64,000 bases of DNA from Imtechella halotolerans (GTDB lineage Bacteria > Bacteroidota > Bacteroidia > Flavobacteriales > Flavobacteriaceae), in NCBI RefSeq assembly GCF_028743515.2, contig NZ_CP117969.2:1769501-1833500 (forward strand), read 5' to 3'. This document shows positions 39,062 through 49,562 of this stretch, one piece after another. A model generated the notes under the pieces. The model was not told where the DNA came from and made no database searches. It worked only from the letters and a program-made list of their open reading frames with translations. Within the stretch, counting starts at the first letter, position 1; the number at the start of each line of letters is the position of its first letter. The translations under genes and the position numbers were made by a program.

Positions 39062-39102
39062 AATAAATAGTTGTTCGTTTGAAAAACAAAATGCTCTCTA
39101 TC

Positions 39103-39371
39103 ATGGAAAAACTCACAAACAAATCAGAAGAAGTAATAAAGGCCCTTTAGCAACTTGAAATGGCTTTGTAAAAGATATTCTGAATGAATTTACTGAAGAC
39201 AAACCTCATTACAATACCCTTTCCTCCATTGTAAGAAACTTGGAAGAAAAAGGTTCTGTTGCCCATGAAGCGTTTGGAAATACACTTAGATACTATCCTT
39301 TAATTTCAAAAGAGGAGTATCGAAAAAAGTTCGCTAATATTGCAATTATGGGCTACTATAATTATCAGTAG
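39103..39371 (+). pseudogene. Decayed BlaI/MecI/CopY-family transcriptional repressor
   Basis: The ATG at 39103 starts MEKLTNKSEEVIKAL followed by a TAG at 39148-39150, exactly where the family's LW-x-LE Trp is expected (TGG to TAG). A one-base deletion near 39166 shifts the frame, after which the rest reads cleanly as VKDILNEFTEDKPHYNTLSS and IVRNLEEKGSV, then a wing with LRYYPLISKEEYRKKF, ending early in a TAG at 39369. The C-terminal dimerisation part is lost. No M56 sensor gene (BlaR1-type), its usual partner, is next to it. Confidence 0.85.
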
Positions 39372-39390
39372 GTTTTATTATTTTCGCATT

Positions 39391-39543
39391 ATGAAAAAAA
39401 CATTCTTCTCCTTGCTTGCTTGGCTAAATAAAAAATTGCTCCCAAGCTTCTCTAAACAACAATTAGATATTGCAAAAGCCAAAAAATGGCAATTAGCTAT
39501 AATTGGATGGCGAGCTTATGTTACTCTAAATGCATTAAGCTGA
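39391..39543 (+). CDS. Small conserved flavobacterial protein (50 residues)
   Basis: 50 residues from the ATG at 39391 (the frame extends further upstream over unrelated sequence). The pattern MKKTFFSLLAWLNKKLLPSF, DIAKAKKWQLAI and IGWRAYVTLNAL matches a short protein common in Flavobacteriaceae, sometimes misnamed 'SsrA-binding protein' though it has no SmpB fold. Very basic, with amphipathic ends. It ends 3 bases before the convergent apt stop. Function unknown. Confidence 0.72.
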   Translation: MKKTFFSLLAWLNKKLLPSFSKQQLDIAKAKKWQLAIIGWRAYVTLNALS

Positions 39544-39546
39544 CAT

Positions 39547-40059
39547 TTAATAAGTCACTAAAGACCTTACATCATAACTTCGCAATTTATTTCTTCCATT
39601 AAGAAATCCCAATTCCATCAGAAAATTTAACTGAACGATTTCACCACCTAAGCGCTCTACTAACTTGCATACTGCTTCAGCTGTGCCACCAGTTGCCAAT
39701 ACATCGTCATGTATCAAAATTTTATCTCCAGGAGCTATGGCATCCGAATGCATTTCTAACGTATCAAAACCATATTCTAACTCATACTTCTCTTGAATTT
39801 TAGTATGTGGTAACTTATTAGGTTTTCTTACAGGTATAAATCCAGCATTAAGTTCCTGTGCTAGCAAAGTTGCAAAGAAAAATCCGCGACTTTCCATTCC
39901 TACAACTTTATCTATTTTCTGATCTTTTAACATCAAAATAAATTCCTTCACTACCTGTCTTGTCGCAGTTGGACTCAGAAGTAATGGCGTTATATCCTTA
40001 AATACAACTCCTTCTTTTGGAAAATCTTTAATATCTCTTATATATTGAGTAATGTCCAT
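39547..40059 (-). CDS. apt: Adenine phosphoribosyltransferase
   Basis: 170 residues. The N-terminal IRDIKDFPKEGVVFKDITPLL, the VVGMESRGFFFATLLA hood, and the PRPP-binding loop ILIHDDVLATGGTAEA (about residues 115-130) are all present. It salvages adenine to AMP with PRPP in the cytosol. Alone on its strand; the 3' end meets the small plus-strand gene. Confidence 0.96.
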   Translation of the reverse strand: MDITQYIRDIKDFPKEGVVFKDITPLLLSPTATRQVVKEFILMLKDQKIDKVVGMESRGFFFATLLAQELNAGFIPVRKPNKLPHTKIQEKYELEYGFDTLEMHSDAIAPGDKILIHDDVLATGGTAEAVCKLVERLGGEIVQLNFLMELGFLNGRNKLRSYDVRSLVTY

Positions 40060-40222
40060 AAAAATTGGTTTAACGTAAATATACTAACCGGAACTCTATT
40101 CTACAATACTCAAGAATCAATGTGCTCATTTGAAATAAAAAGTGCTCAGAAAATTATTCATTTCTGTAGGGAATATTACTCAAATTAAAAAGACCTAAAA
40201 CATCCACTTTGGGTATTACTTC

Positions 40223-40972
40223 TTATTGAGCAAGATACCCACCATCTATCGGAAAATACGCTCCATTAACAAAAGAAGACTGTGTAGAACTTAACCACAA
40301 AATTAATTCTGCAATTTCACTTGACTCTCCCAAACGACCAATTGGGTGCAATCCAACAAGCATATCTAAGGTATCCTTATCAAGAGAATCCATCACAAGT
40401 GGAGTTTTTATATATCCTGGTCCAATAGAGTTTATTCTAATTCCTTTATTCGCATATTCCAGTGCTGCCGCTTTGGTTAACCCCACCACTCCATGTTTAG
40501 ACGCCACATAAGCTGGAGAAAATCGGGTACCAACTGCCCCAAGTATAGATGCAATATTTACAATAGCTCCTCCATTTTCTATCATGGCTGGAATTTGATA
40601 TCTCAATCCATAAAAAACGCCTGATAAATTGATATCAATTACCTGTTGCCATCCATCTATAGGGTATTCACCTGTAGGAGCTAAAGGACCACCAATACCA
40701 GCATTGTTAATTGCAATATCAAGTCTGCCAAACACCTCAATAGTTTTATTCACAAGCATCTCATGGTCACTTGCCCTTGAAGTATCGGCCTTTATAAATA
40801 AAGCATCTGCACCCATACTTTTAATCTCATTAACCACTTGATGACCATGTGATTCATTAATATCTGAGACAACCACCTTTACACCATTTTGAGCTAATAA
40901 GAGTGCAGCAGCCCTTCCAATACCAGAACCTGCACCTGTAATAATAGCAACTTTGTGTTCAATCTTTTTCAT
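40223..40972 (-). CDS. SDR-family NAD(P)-dependent oxidoreductase
   Basis: 249 residues, a classical short-chain dehydrogenase. TGAGSGIGRAAA (cofactor loop, about 13-24), NNAGIGGP, the catalytic Ser in IVNIASILG, YVASKHG (Tyr and Lys about 155/159), and the C-terminal GGYLAQ. An Asp at the end of beta-2 (SDIN) suggests NAD. The substrate is unknown. It is 22 bases downstream of the universal stress protein gene. Confidence 0.9.
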   Translation of the reverse strand: MKKIEHKVAIITGAGSGIGRAAALLLAQNGVKVVVSDINESHGHQVVNEIKSMGADALFIKADTSRASDHEMLVNKTIEVFGRLDIAINNAGIGGPLAPTGEYPIDGWQQVIDINLSGVFYGLRYQIPAMIENGGAIVNIASILGAVGTRFSPAYVASKHGVVGLTKAAALEYANKGIRINSIGPGYIKTPLVMDSLDKDTLDMLVGLHPIGRLGESSEIAELILWLSSTQSSFVNGAYFPIDGGYLAQ

Positions 40973-40994
40973 GTTTCTGTAATTTATATTTCAC

Positions 40995-41804
40995 TTATTC
41001 TAAAGACGGTATTGATAGTAATGGAATTTGTAATCCAGATGCCATCAGACGAGTTTTACTACGGTGAACAACGGCTTCCCAAAAACCTCTTTTTTGAGGC
41101 ATCATGACTAAAAAATCTGCTTTAATTTCCTTTATCTCAGCTGCAATTGCAGCAATAACGTCCTGAGAACGTACATTTTTATAATAGTAATGAATACCTT
41201 CTAGATCCTCTTTAAATGGATCCACTTTCTCCTTCTGGAGATCTTCTACCACTTTGTCGACACTAAACACTTCGACCTCTCCTTGAAATGACGCTGCAAA
41301 TTCTTTCAATCGCTGCAAAACATCTTGTGGGACTAAACTACTCATATCACAAGCGAAAAGCATTTTACGTGTATCTTTCCATTGGGCTACCTCAGGTACT
41401 GCTAATATGGGGATATTAATTTTCTTAATCATAGATGTTGTTGTATTCCCCATGAGGTCCTGTTCTAAACTTTTCCCTTTCATTCCCATAATCAACAATT
41501 TACCGTTATACTTTTCAATAGTTTCAGGGAGACTATCTTCAATATAGGTAACTGCGCATTCGGAGCTCACTTCAATACCATACTGCCTTCCTATTAATTT
41601 TCCTTGCTCTTCCAAACGATGACCATATTGTTGGAATAGGCTCTGGAAATACTCTGCAGAAAGCTGGGCATTCGCTGCATGAATTGGCCAACTATAAGCA
41701 TGAAATAAAACTAATCTAGCAGAGGTATGCTTTGCCATAGCGGCAGCATACGCCACAGCGTTATCTGCTAATTTTGTAAAATCGGTTGCTACTATAATAC
41801 TCAT
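40995..41804 (-). CDS. Universal stress protein with two Usp domains
   Basis: 269 residues, two Usp folds in tandem (about 1-140 and 145-269). The first starts SIIVATDFTKLADNAVAYA and has a G-x-x-x-x-S/T-like loop (LIMGMKGKSLEQDLMGNTTTS); the second starts KMLFACDMSSLV. ATP-binding residues are only partly conserved. Cytosolic. A promoter with both Bacteroidetes boxes lies upstream. Confidence 0.86.
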   Translation of the reverse strand: MSIIVATDFTKLADNAVAYAAAMAKHTSARLVLFHAYSWPIHAANAQLSAEYFQSLFQQYGHRLEEQGKLIGRQYGIEVSSECAVTYIEDSLPETIEKYNGKLLIMGMKGKSLEQDLMGNTTTSMIKKINIPILAVPEVAQWKDTRKMLFACDMSSLVPQDVLQRLKEFAASFQGEVEVFSVDKVVEDLQKEKVDPFKEDLEGIHYYYKNVRSQDVIAAIAAEIKEIKADFLVMMPQKRGFWEAVVHRSKTRLMASGLQIPLLSIPSLE

Positions 41805-41860
41805 AATTTTTTTTGCTGAATAATTTTGTACTTAGGACATGGTCAAACTCTGATTAATTA

Positions 41861-41888
41861 CAAAGTTATAATGTACCTGAATAATCAA
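41861..41888 (-). promoter_or_regulatory. Candidate promoter for the universal stress protein gene
   Basis: Minus strand TTG at 41888-41886, 17-base spacer, then TAACTTTG at 41868-41861. Both boxes fit the Bacteroidetes consensus and the spacing is good; the -7 box ends 56 bases before the ATG. Confidence 0.55.
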
Positions 41889-41958
41889 GTGTGACTTTTA
41901 TCATCGCTTAATTCATAAAAAATATGTATAGTAAGACCTATACTTCTAATTTTAACTA

Positions 41959-41984
41959 AAAAAGGGAACCAATTGGCTCCCTTT
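41959..41984 (-). terminator. Rho-independent terminator after katG
   Basis: AAAGGGA/TCCCTTT plus the palindromic core CCAATTGG, with a single mismatch, form a long hairpin; a T run follows on the minus strand, 8 bases after the katG stop. Confidence 0.8.
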
Positions 41985-41991
41985 CATAATT

Positions 41992-44208
<2,217 letters not shown>

Positions 44209-44426
44209 TTAATTTTTAATTTCTTTAGATGTACTAATTTAGCTAAAATAATTATCAGGAACATTCTTTTTAATAGATAAAATCTATAGTTAAATTTAAA
44301 TATAATAACTAACCTATTCATTTTCAATACTCATAATAATTATTGACTCTGGTACTTCTTTTGACACTTTCCTTAACCTTTACATTTATTTAATACATGC
44401 CTATCATTTAAGACACCTCGAGCTTC

Positions 44427-44434
44427 TAATTTTG
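44427..44434 (+). promoter_or_regulatory. Candidate -7 promoter box for the ECF sigma gene
   Basis: TAATTTTG matches TAnnTTTG and ends 28 bases before the GTG start. No -33 TTG is present, which is normal if the gene depends on another sigma factor. Confidence 0.4.
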
Positions 44435-44462
44435 CTCCCACATCCAATAACCTATTTGTAGT

Positions 44463-45014
44463 GTGAATGTAATTGAGAGGATTGTACAGGGAGATCAAGT
44501 GGCATTTCGAACTTTCTATGACCACACTCATAAAAAGCTATTTGCATTTGCGCTTAAACATCTAACAGATTTTGAGTTAGTCGAAGAAATTGTACAGGAG
44601 TCTTATATAATTATTTGGAGCAAAAAACACACCATTACTCCATTATGGCCAGTTTTTGAATCTTACCTATTTACCTTTATTCGAAACAAATGTATTCTTG
44701 AATACAAACGTAAAATAGAAGAGGCCAAGGCGCTTCAAACCTATCAAGATGAAATTTCAATTGAAGAGGATCCCTCCACTGAATTTAACGACCACTACTC
44801 AATTGATCAATTACTTGGAGTATTACCAAAACAACAAAGGACCGTTATTGAACTCGTGAAAATTAAAGGGCTTTCATACAAAGAAGTTGCATTCCACTTA
44901 AATATCTCAGAGCGCACAGTGGAATCACATCTCAGAAAAGCCTTCGCAACGCTTCGTCTTGAAGCACATTCCCTACGCCTTACACAACTACTAACTTTGT
45001 TAATGTTTATTTAA
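44463..45014 (+). CDS. ECF RNA polymerase sigma factor, FecI-like (SusCD-linked)
   Basis: 183 residues. The start is GTG at 44463; no ATG occurs in frame and the alignment at VNVIERIVQGDQVAFRTFYD begins there. Region 2 spans about 6-80 (with DFELVEEIVQESYIIIW and FLFTFIRNKCI-like helix), and region 4 about 118-170 (LPKQQRTVIELVKIKGLSYKEVAFHLNISERTVESHLRKA). Such sigma factors sit with a FecR protein and a SusC in Bacteroidota and switch on the transporter genes when the ligand binds. The three genes follow in order. Confidence 0.9.
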   Translation: MNVIERIVQGDQVAFRTFYDHTHKKLFAFALKHLTDFELVEEIVQESYIIIWSKKHTITPLWPVFESYLFTFIRNKCILEYKRKIEEAKALQTYQDEISIEEDPSTEFNDHYSIDQLLGVLPKQQRTVIELVKIKGLSYKEVAFHLNISERTVESHLRKAFATLRLEAHSLRLTQLLTLLMFI

Positions 45015-45071
45015 CATTGGGAAGTACGTAATAACTGGGAATTCCTACTCTTTATATAAAAAGAGGAACCT

Positions 45072-46037
45072 ATGCCCAAACAGGAACGTATAACCTATTT
45101 ACTAAGTAAATTATACAATGGAAATATTAACAGATCCGAATTGGATGAGCTTCAAATGTTCTTCAACAATAAAATCGAATCGGATTTATATTTTAACAAT
45201 TCGTTAGACTCCATAAACCAAACCATTCCTCTTATAAAGGAAGAAACAAGTTCTTCCATGTGGAATACCATTGAACAGCACACAAAAATTAGAAAATTAA
45301 AAAACAGAAGAAATTTCCAATCCACAAAATGGATTGCAGCAGTTAGTATTCTAATTCTTGGAATTACAACACTCTTCTTTCAATTTCAACCTCCTACTTT
45401 TCATATAGCAGAAAATAACAGTAAACTGCCAAAAACGCTATACCTGCCTGATAGTAGCAAAATAATTTTAAGTGCCCATTCTAGTATTAAATACGCCAAG
45501 GATTTTAATAAAAACCGGAATGTTTCACTATTTGGAGAAGCATTTTTTGAGGTAAAAAAGGATACGATGCACCCCTTTATTATTAAAACAAACGAAATCA
45601 CTACGAAGGTTCTTGGCACATCATTTAATGTTAAAACAACGGAATCATTTGTAAAGGTAGTGGTGAATACAGGTCTAGTTCAAGTAAACAGTTACACAAG
45701 CTCCTATATGCTCCACCCCAATGAAATGGCCACTTTTTCCAAAAACACAAAAAGTTTGGCAAAAGAAAACACACTCGCAGAAATTCATAACCTATGGAGA
45801 GAAAAAGAAATATTTCTTAAAGAAATAACTATAGAACAACTCGCAATCTTATTCGAACAATTGTATCAAAGGGATTTTGTATTTAAAGATGAATCAGTAA
45901 AAACTAAAAAGCTGTATTCATTACAAATTCTCAATAACGATCCCATAGATAAACTTATAAACCGCATTAACTATTTAAACGAAGTAGAACTTAAAATAAA
46001 AGACACCAATGAGTTAGAAGTAAAAACTAAAAACTAA
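45072..46037 (+). CDS. FecR-family anti-sigma factor
   Basis: 321 residues. The N-terminal cytoplasmic anti-sigma part (1-75), one membrane helix WIAAVSILILGITTLFF (about 82-98), and a periplasmic FecR domain (about 100-220, KTLYLPDSSKIILSAHSSIKYAKDF, FLGEAFFEVKKD, KVLGTSFNV) plus a C-terminal DUF4974-like domain (FLKEITIEQLAILFEQLYQ). The STN domain of the outer-membrane partner contacts the periplasmic part, which releases the sigma factor. It lies 57 bases after the sigma gene. Confidence 0.92.
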   Translation: MPKQERITYLLSKLYNGNINRSELDELQMFFNNKIESDLYFNNSLDSINQTIPLIKEETSSSMWNTIEQHTKIRKLKNRRNFQSTKWIAAVSILILGITTLFFQFQPPTFHIAENNSKLPKTLYLPDSSKIILSAHSSIKYAKDFNKNRNVSLFGEAFFEVKKDTMHPFIIKTNEITTKVLGTSFNVKTTESFVKVVVNTGLVQVNSYTSSYMLHPNEMATFSKNTKSLAKENTLAEIHNLWREKEIFLKEITIEQLAILFEQLYQRDFVFKDESVKTKKLYSLQILNNDPIDKLINRINYLNEVELKIKDTNELEVKTKN

Positions 46038-46038
46038 A

Positions 46039-46064
46039 GGAGAGCCTGCTGGCACAGACTCTCC
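46039..46064 (+). other. Stem-loop between the anti-sigma and SusC genes
   Basis: GGAGAG/CTCTCC (6 bp) bounds a loop in the 69-base gap between the FecR stop and the SusC ATG. It may reduce read-through or control SusC mRNA. Evidence is structural only. Confidence 0.3.
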
Positions 46065-46106
46065 AAATAAGCATTGAAATTAAAAAAATCAACACCTAAT
46101 TGTATT

Positions 46107-49100
46107 ATGAAGCAACTAATAAAAATGCGATTTAGCATACTAAGTTTACTCTTAATTACGTGCAATATAAGCCACGTAATTGCAAAAAATCTAAATAACA
46201 CCCAACTATCGTTGGAATTAAAACAGGCTACTTTGGTTACTATTTTTAATCAAATGGCAAAGTTAACACAATTTGAATTCACCTATGGTGACTATATTGC
46301 CCAAAGTAATGTGACATACGATGTTTCGTATAAAAATAAAAATATCGCCAGTATCCTAGATAATTTATCATCAAAGGCCAATTTTCAATATAAAATTGAA
46401 GGCAACTACGTACTAATAGGAAAAAACGGCAGTTTTAAATCAACAACTCCTCAACAACATTTAAAAGGAAAGGTAACGGATAGCCAAGGGCTTCCATTGC
46501 CAGGTGCGACAGTAACAATTAAGGGCACATCAGTTGGTGCTTCAACTGATTTTGACGGAAACTTTTCTATTGAAATACCTTCCAATCATGTCACTCTCCT
46601 TGTAAGCTATATTGGTTTCAAAACCAAAGAGATAAAACTCGAAAAAGAAGAATTTATAACCATTATACTGGATGAAGATACACAAACCCTAGATGAAGTA
46701 GTTGTAATTGGATATGGTGAACAATCGAGGGCAAAAGTTATTGGAGCAGTGGGCGAACTTAAAAGTGAGGAATTAAATAAAATAGCCTCTGTCTCTGTAG
46801 TCGAACAAATGGCAGGAAAAATAGCTGGAGTAGTTGTGAACCAATTTGATGGTCAACCTGGTGCTGAATCACAAATTGTAATCAGAGGTACGGGAACACT
46901 TACCGCAGGAACGAATCCTTTAATTGTAGTAGATGGATACCCCTTAACTGAAGGAAGTTCTTTAAGTTCAATTAATCCAAATGATATCTCTGAAATCAGT
47001 ATTCTTAAAGATGCTGCCTCTTCAGCTATATATGGATCAAGAGCAGCCAATGGAGTATTATTAGTAACTACTAAAAAAGGTCGTAATGATGAAAAAACAG
47101 TAATCTCATTAGATAGTTATATTGGTATTCAAGAACAAAGCTCAAAGGTTGAATTGGTTGATGCATATCAATTGGCACAGTTTCTTACTGAAGCCAGAAA
47201 CTGGGGATATGTTTCTAAAGATCCAACGAATCGTAGCGAAAATGACCCTAATTCAATTCGAGTAACCAAAAAAATAAACGGCAGAAATATTGATGGAAGG
47301 GAATTATTTCTAGATTATCTACAACCGTATTTGGATGGTCAAAAAGGTCTAATAAACACAGATTGGATGGAAGAAGCTTTCAGATCAGCCATCATGTACA
47401 ACTATGATCTATCTATTTCGGGAGGCAACAAAAAAACTAAATACTATACTTCACTAGGCTATTTGGATCAAGAAGGAGTAGTTATTGGAACTGGATTAAA
47501 AAGATACTCAGCTAGTATCAATTTGGAATCACAATTATCTGATAAAATACGAATAGGAGTTAATGTCAAGCCCACCCTTACTAATCAATTTTCTTTTGAT
47601 CAAAGTAGTCGAAGTTCCGGAGCCCTTGCACTTATTCCGTTAAATTTCCCATTTTATGCTCCTTATAAATCAGATGGCAGTCTAAACATTAGTGATCAGT
47701 TAATAAATGAGCAAAGAGAATTGGAAGGACTTCGTATTAATGGAACCCCTGTAGAGAATTTAGTAGCAACAGCAACCAAAGTAAAGGACCATAAAGACCG
47801 ATTCAGAACCTTTGGCAACGCCTACTTAGATGCAGAGATTCTAAAAAATTTAAAATATAAATTCTCTATGGGAGGAGATTATGACAACTACACTCGTAAT
47901 TACTACTATCCTTCCAGCGTAGGTTCCTATCGCACTCCAGCTCCTAGAAGCGATGCTGATGCTCAACAACAAAAGCAAAGTAGGTATAATTATCTTATTG
48001 AAAATACTTTGAATTATCGAATGAATTTAGCCAATCATTCCTTCAATTTTCTTGCTGGGCACACTTTCCAAAAGGAACGTATTAGCTATACTTCCATAAC
48101 GGCAACCGGTTTTGCTGATGACAATATTCAAAGCATTGCAGGAGGTAGTTCATTTACTGCTAAACACCACCTAGATATTTGGACCATGGAATCTTACTTT
48201 TCAAGAGTACAATATGATTACGACGCCAAATATCTATTTTCAGCGGCAATAAGGGCTGATGGCTCTTCCCGATTTGGTAGTAATAATCGATGGGGATATT
48301 TTCCTTCAATTTCAGCGGGATGGGTATTTAGCAAAGAGAACTTTTTCCCGCTTAAGGAGGTAATCACCTTTGGAAAAATTGCTTCAAGTTGGGGACAAAC
48401 AGGAAATAACCAAATTGGGAACTACAGCTCGCAAGCCCTGGTAACAGATTCAAACTATGTGTATGGAAATGTGTTAGCTCCTGGATATATTACAACTTCT
48501 GCACCAAACCCAGATTTGGGATGGGAGATAGCCTCTTCCCTCAACTTGGGAATTGACATTAGTTTATTTCACAAATTAAACCTCAGCGCGGCATATTACA
48601 AAACCAATACCCGTGACCTTTTACTTGATGTACCGGTACCACAACAAACTGGCTATAGTACCATACTAGCGAACATCGGAGAAATGGAAAATCAAGGAAT
48701 GGAATTTCAATTATCTGGTAACAATTTTAACATTGGTCAAGTTTCTCTAGGGTTTAATGCGAACTTGACTTCTTATAAAAACAAAGTATTGGCCTTAGGT
48801 CCTGATCAAGAACAGATTGCTACAGGAACAGATCAAAATTTCGTAACAAAGGTTGGGCATTCGATTGCCGAAATCTATGGATATGATGTAGTTGGTATTT
48901 ATAAAACCCAAGATGAAATAGACAACAGCCCACATTTACCAGGCACACTTACAGGAGATTATATTGTTAGGGACATTAATGGAGATGGTCTTATTGATAC
49001 CGATGATAAAATCTCTAAAGGTTCCTATATGCCTGACTTAACTTATGGATTTGGGGTAAATATGGGTTATAAAGGCTTTTCGCTTAGTTTTGATTTCAAT

Positions 49101-49550
49101 GGAGTGGCTGGGAGAACTCTGCTAGATGGTGATATGTCATCTTTAACCGAAGCGGGAGAAGGTTTCGCAGTTCCAACAACTTATTACTTTAATAACCGAT
49201 ACCATCCTATTAACAATCCCAATGGTTTTTTAGGACAACCTAATTTCGGAAACTTTTCTAACTCAAGGAAATTACTCCGCAGTTCCGTTGTTGTAACTGA
49301 AAATAATGGGGATTATCTCCGATTACGCAATGTCCGCTTGGGTTACAGCTTCTCTAATGAAATGCTAGAAAAACTTAAATTAACAAACCTTCAACTTTAT
49401 ATATCAGGAAACAACGTTTTTACAAAAACTAAATATAGAGGATGGAATCCTGATGGTACATCAGGTAACATTCTAACATCTGGTTTTAACAATGGATCCA
49501 ATTATCCAATCGCTCGCACCTTGATAATGGGATTAAAAATAACCTACTAA
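46107..49550 (+). CDS. SusC/RagA-family TonB-dependent importer with STN domain
   Basis: 1147 residues from the ATG at 46107. Signal peptide (about 1-30, ending HVIAK), a secretin/TonB short N-terminal (STN) domain (about 31-110, LSLELKQATLVTIFNQMAKLT), a carboxypeptidase-like regulatory domain (about 118-200, LKGKVTDSQGLPLPGATVTI), TonB box and plug (from LDEVVVIGYG to IYGSRAANGVLLVTTKKG), then a 22-strand barrel ending ARTLIMGLKITY. The STN domain fits control by the upstream FecR/sigma pair. With the SusD lipoprotein it forms a bag-with-lid importer. The substrate is unknown; the two phosphodiesterase genes downstream are a clue. Confidence 0.94.
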   Translation: MKQLIKMRFSILSLLLITCNISHVIAKNLNNTQLSLELKQATLVTIFNQMAKLTQFEFTYGDYIAQSNVTYDVSYKNKNIASILDNLSSKANFQYKIEGNYVLIGKNGSFKSTTPQQHLKGKVTDSQGLPLPGATVTIKGTSVGASTDFDGNFSIEIPSNHVTLLVSYIGFKTKEIKLEKEEFITIILDEDTQTLDEVVVIGYGEQSRAKVIGAVGELKSEELNKIASVSVVEQMAGKIAGVVVNQFDGQPGAESQIVIRGTGTLTAGTNPLIVVDGYPLTEGSSLSSINPNDISEISILKDAASSAIYGSRAANGVLLVTTKKGRNDEKTVISLDSYIGIQEQSSKVELVDAYQLAQFLTEARNWGYVSKDPTNRSENDPNSIRVTKKINGRNIDGRELFLDYLQPYLDGQKGLINTDWMEEAFRSAIMYNYDLSISGGNKKTKYYTSLGYLDQEGVVIGTGLKRYSASINLESQLSDKIRIGVNVKPTLTNQFSFDQSSRSSGALALIPLNFPFYAPYKSDGSLNISDQLINEQRELEGLRINGTPVENLVATATKVKDHKDRFRTFGNAYLDAEILKNLKYKFSMGGDYDNYTRNYYYPSSVGSYRTPAPRSDADAQQQKQSRYNYLIENTLNYRMNLANHSFNFLAGHTFQKERISYTSITATGFADDNIQSIAGGSSFTAKHHLDIWTMESYFSRVQYDYDAKYLFSAAIRADGSSRFGSNNRWGYFPSISAGWVFSKENFFPLKEVITFGKIASSWGQTGNNQIGNYSSQALVTDSNYVYGNVLAPGYITTSAPNPDLGWEIASSLNLGIDISLFHKLNLSAAYYKTNTRDLLLDVPVPQQTGYSTILANIGEMENQGMEFQLSGNNFNIGQVSLGFNANLTSYKNKVLALGPDQEQIATGTDQNFVTKVGHSIAEIYGYDVVGIYKTQDEIDNSPHLPGTLTGDYIVRDINGDGLIDTDDKISKGSYMPDLTYGFGVNMGYKGFSLSFDFNGVAGRTLLDGDMSSLTEAGEGFAVPTTYYFNNRYHPINNPNGFLGQPNFGNFSNSRKLLRSSVVVTENNGDYLRLRNVRLGYSFSNEMLEKLKLTNLQLYISGNNVFTKTKYRGWNPDGTSGNILTSGFNNGSNYPIARTLIMGLKITY

Positions 49551-49562
49551 TAAATTAACGAC

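Noticed and set aside
39340-39390. Long form of the 50-residue protein starting at 39340
   Set aside because: The extra codons overlap the remains of the BlaI gene and show no conserved content; the ATG at 39391 begins a normal start.
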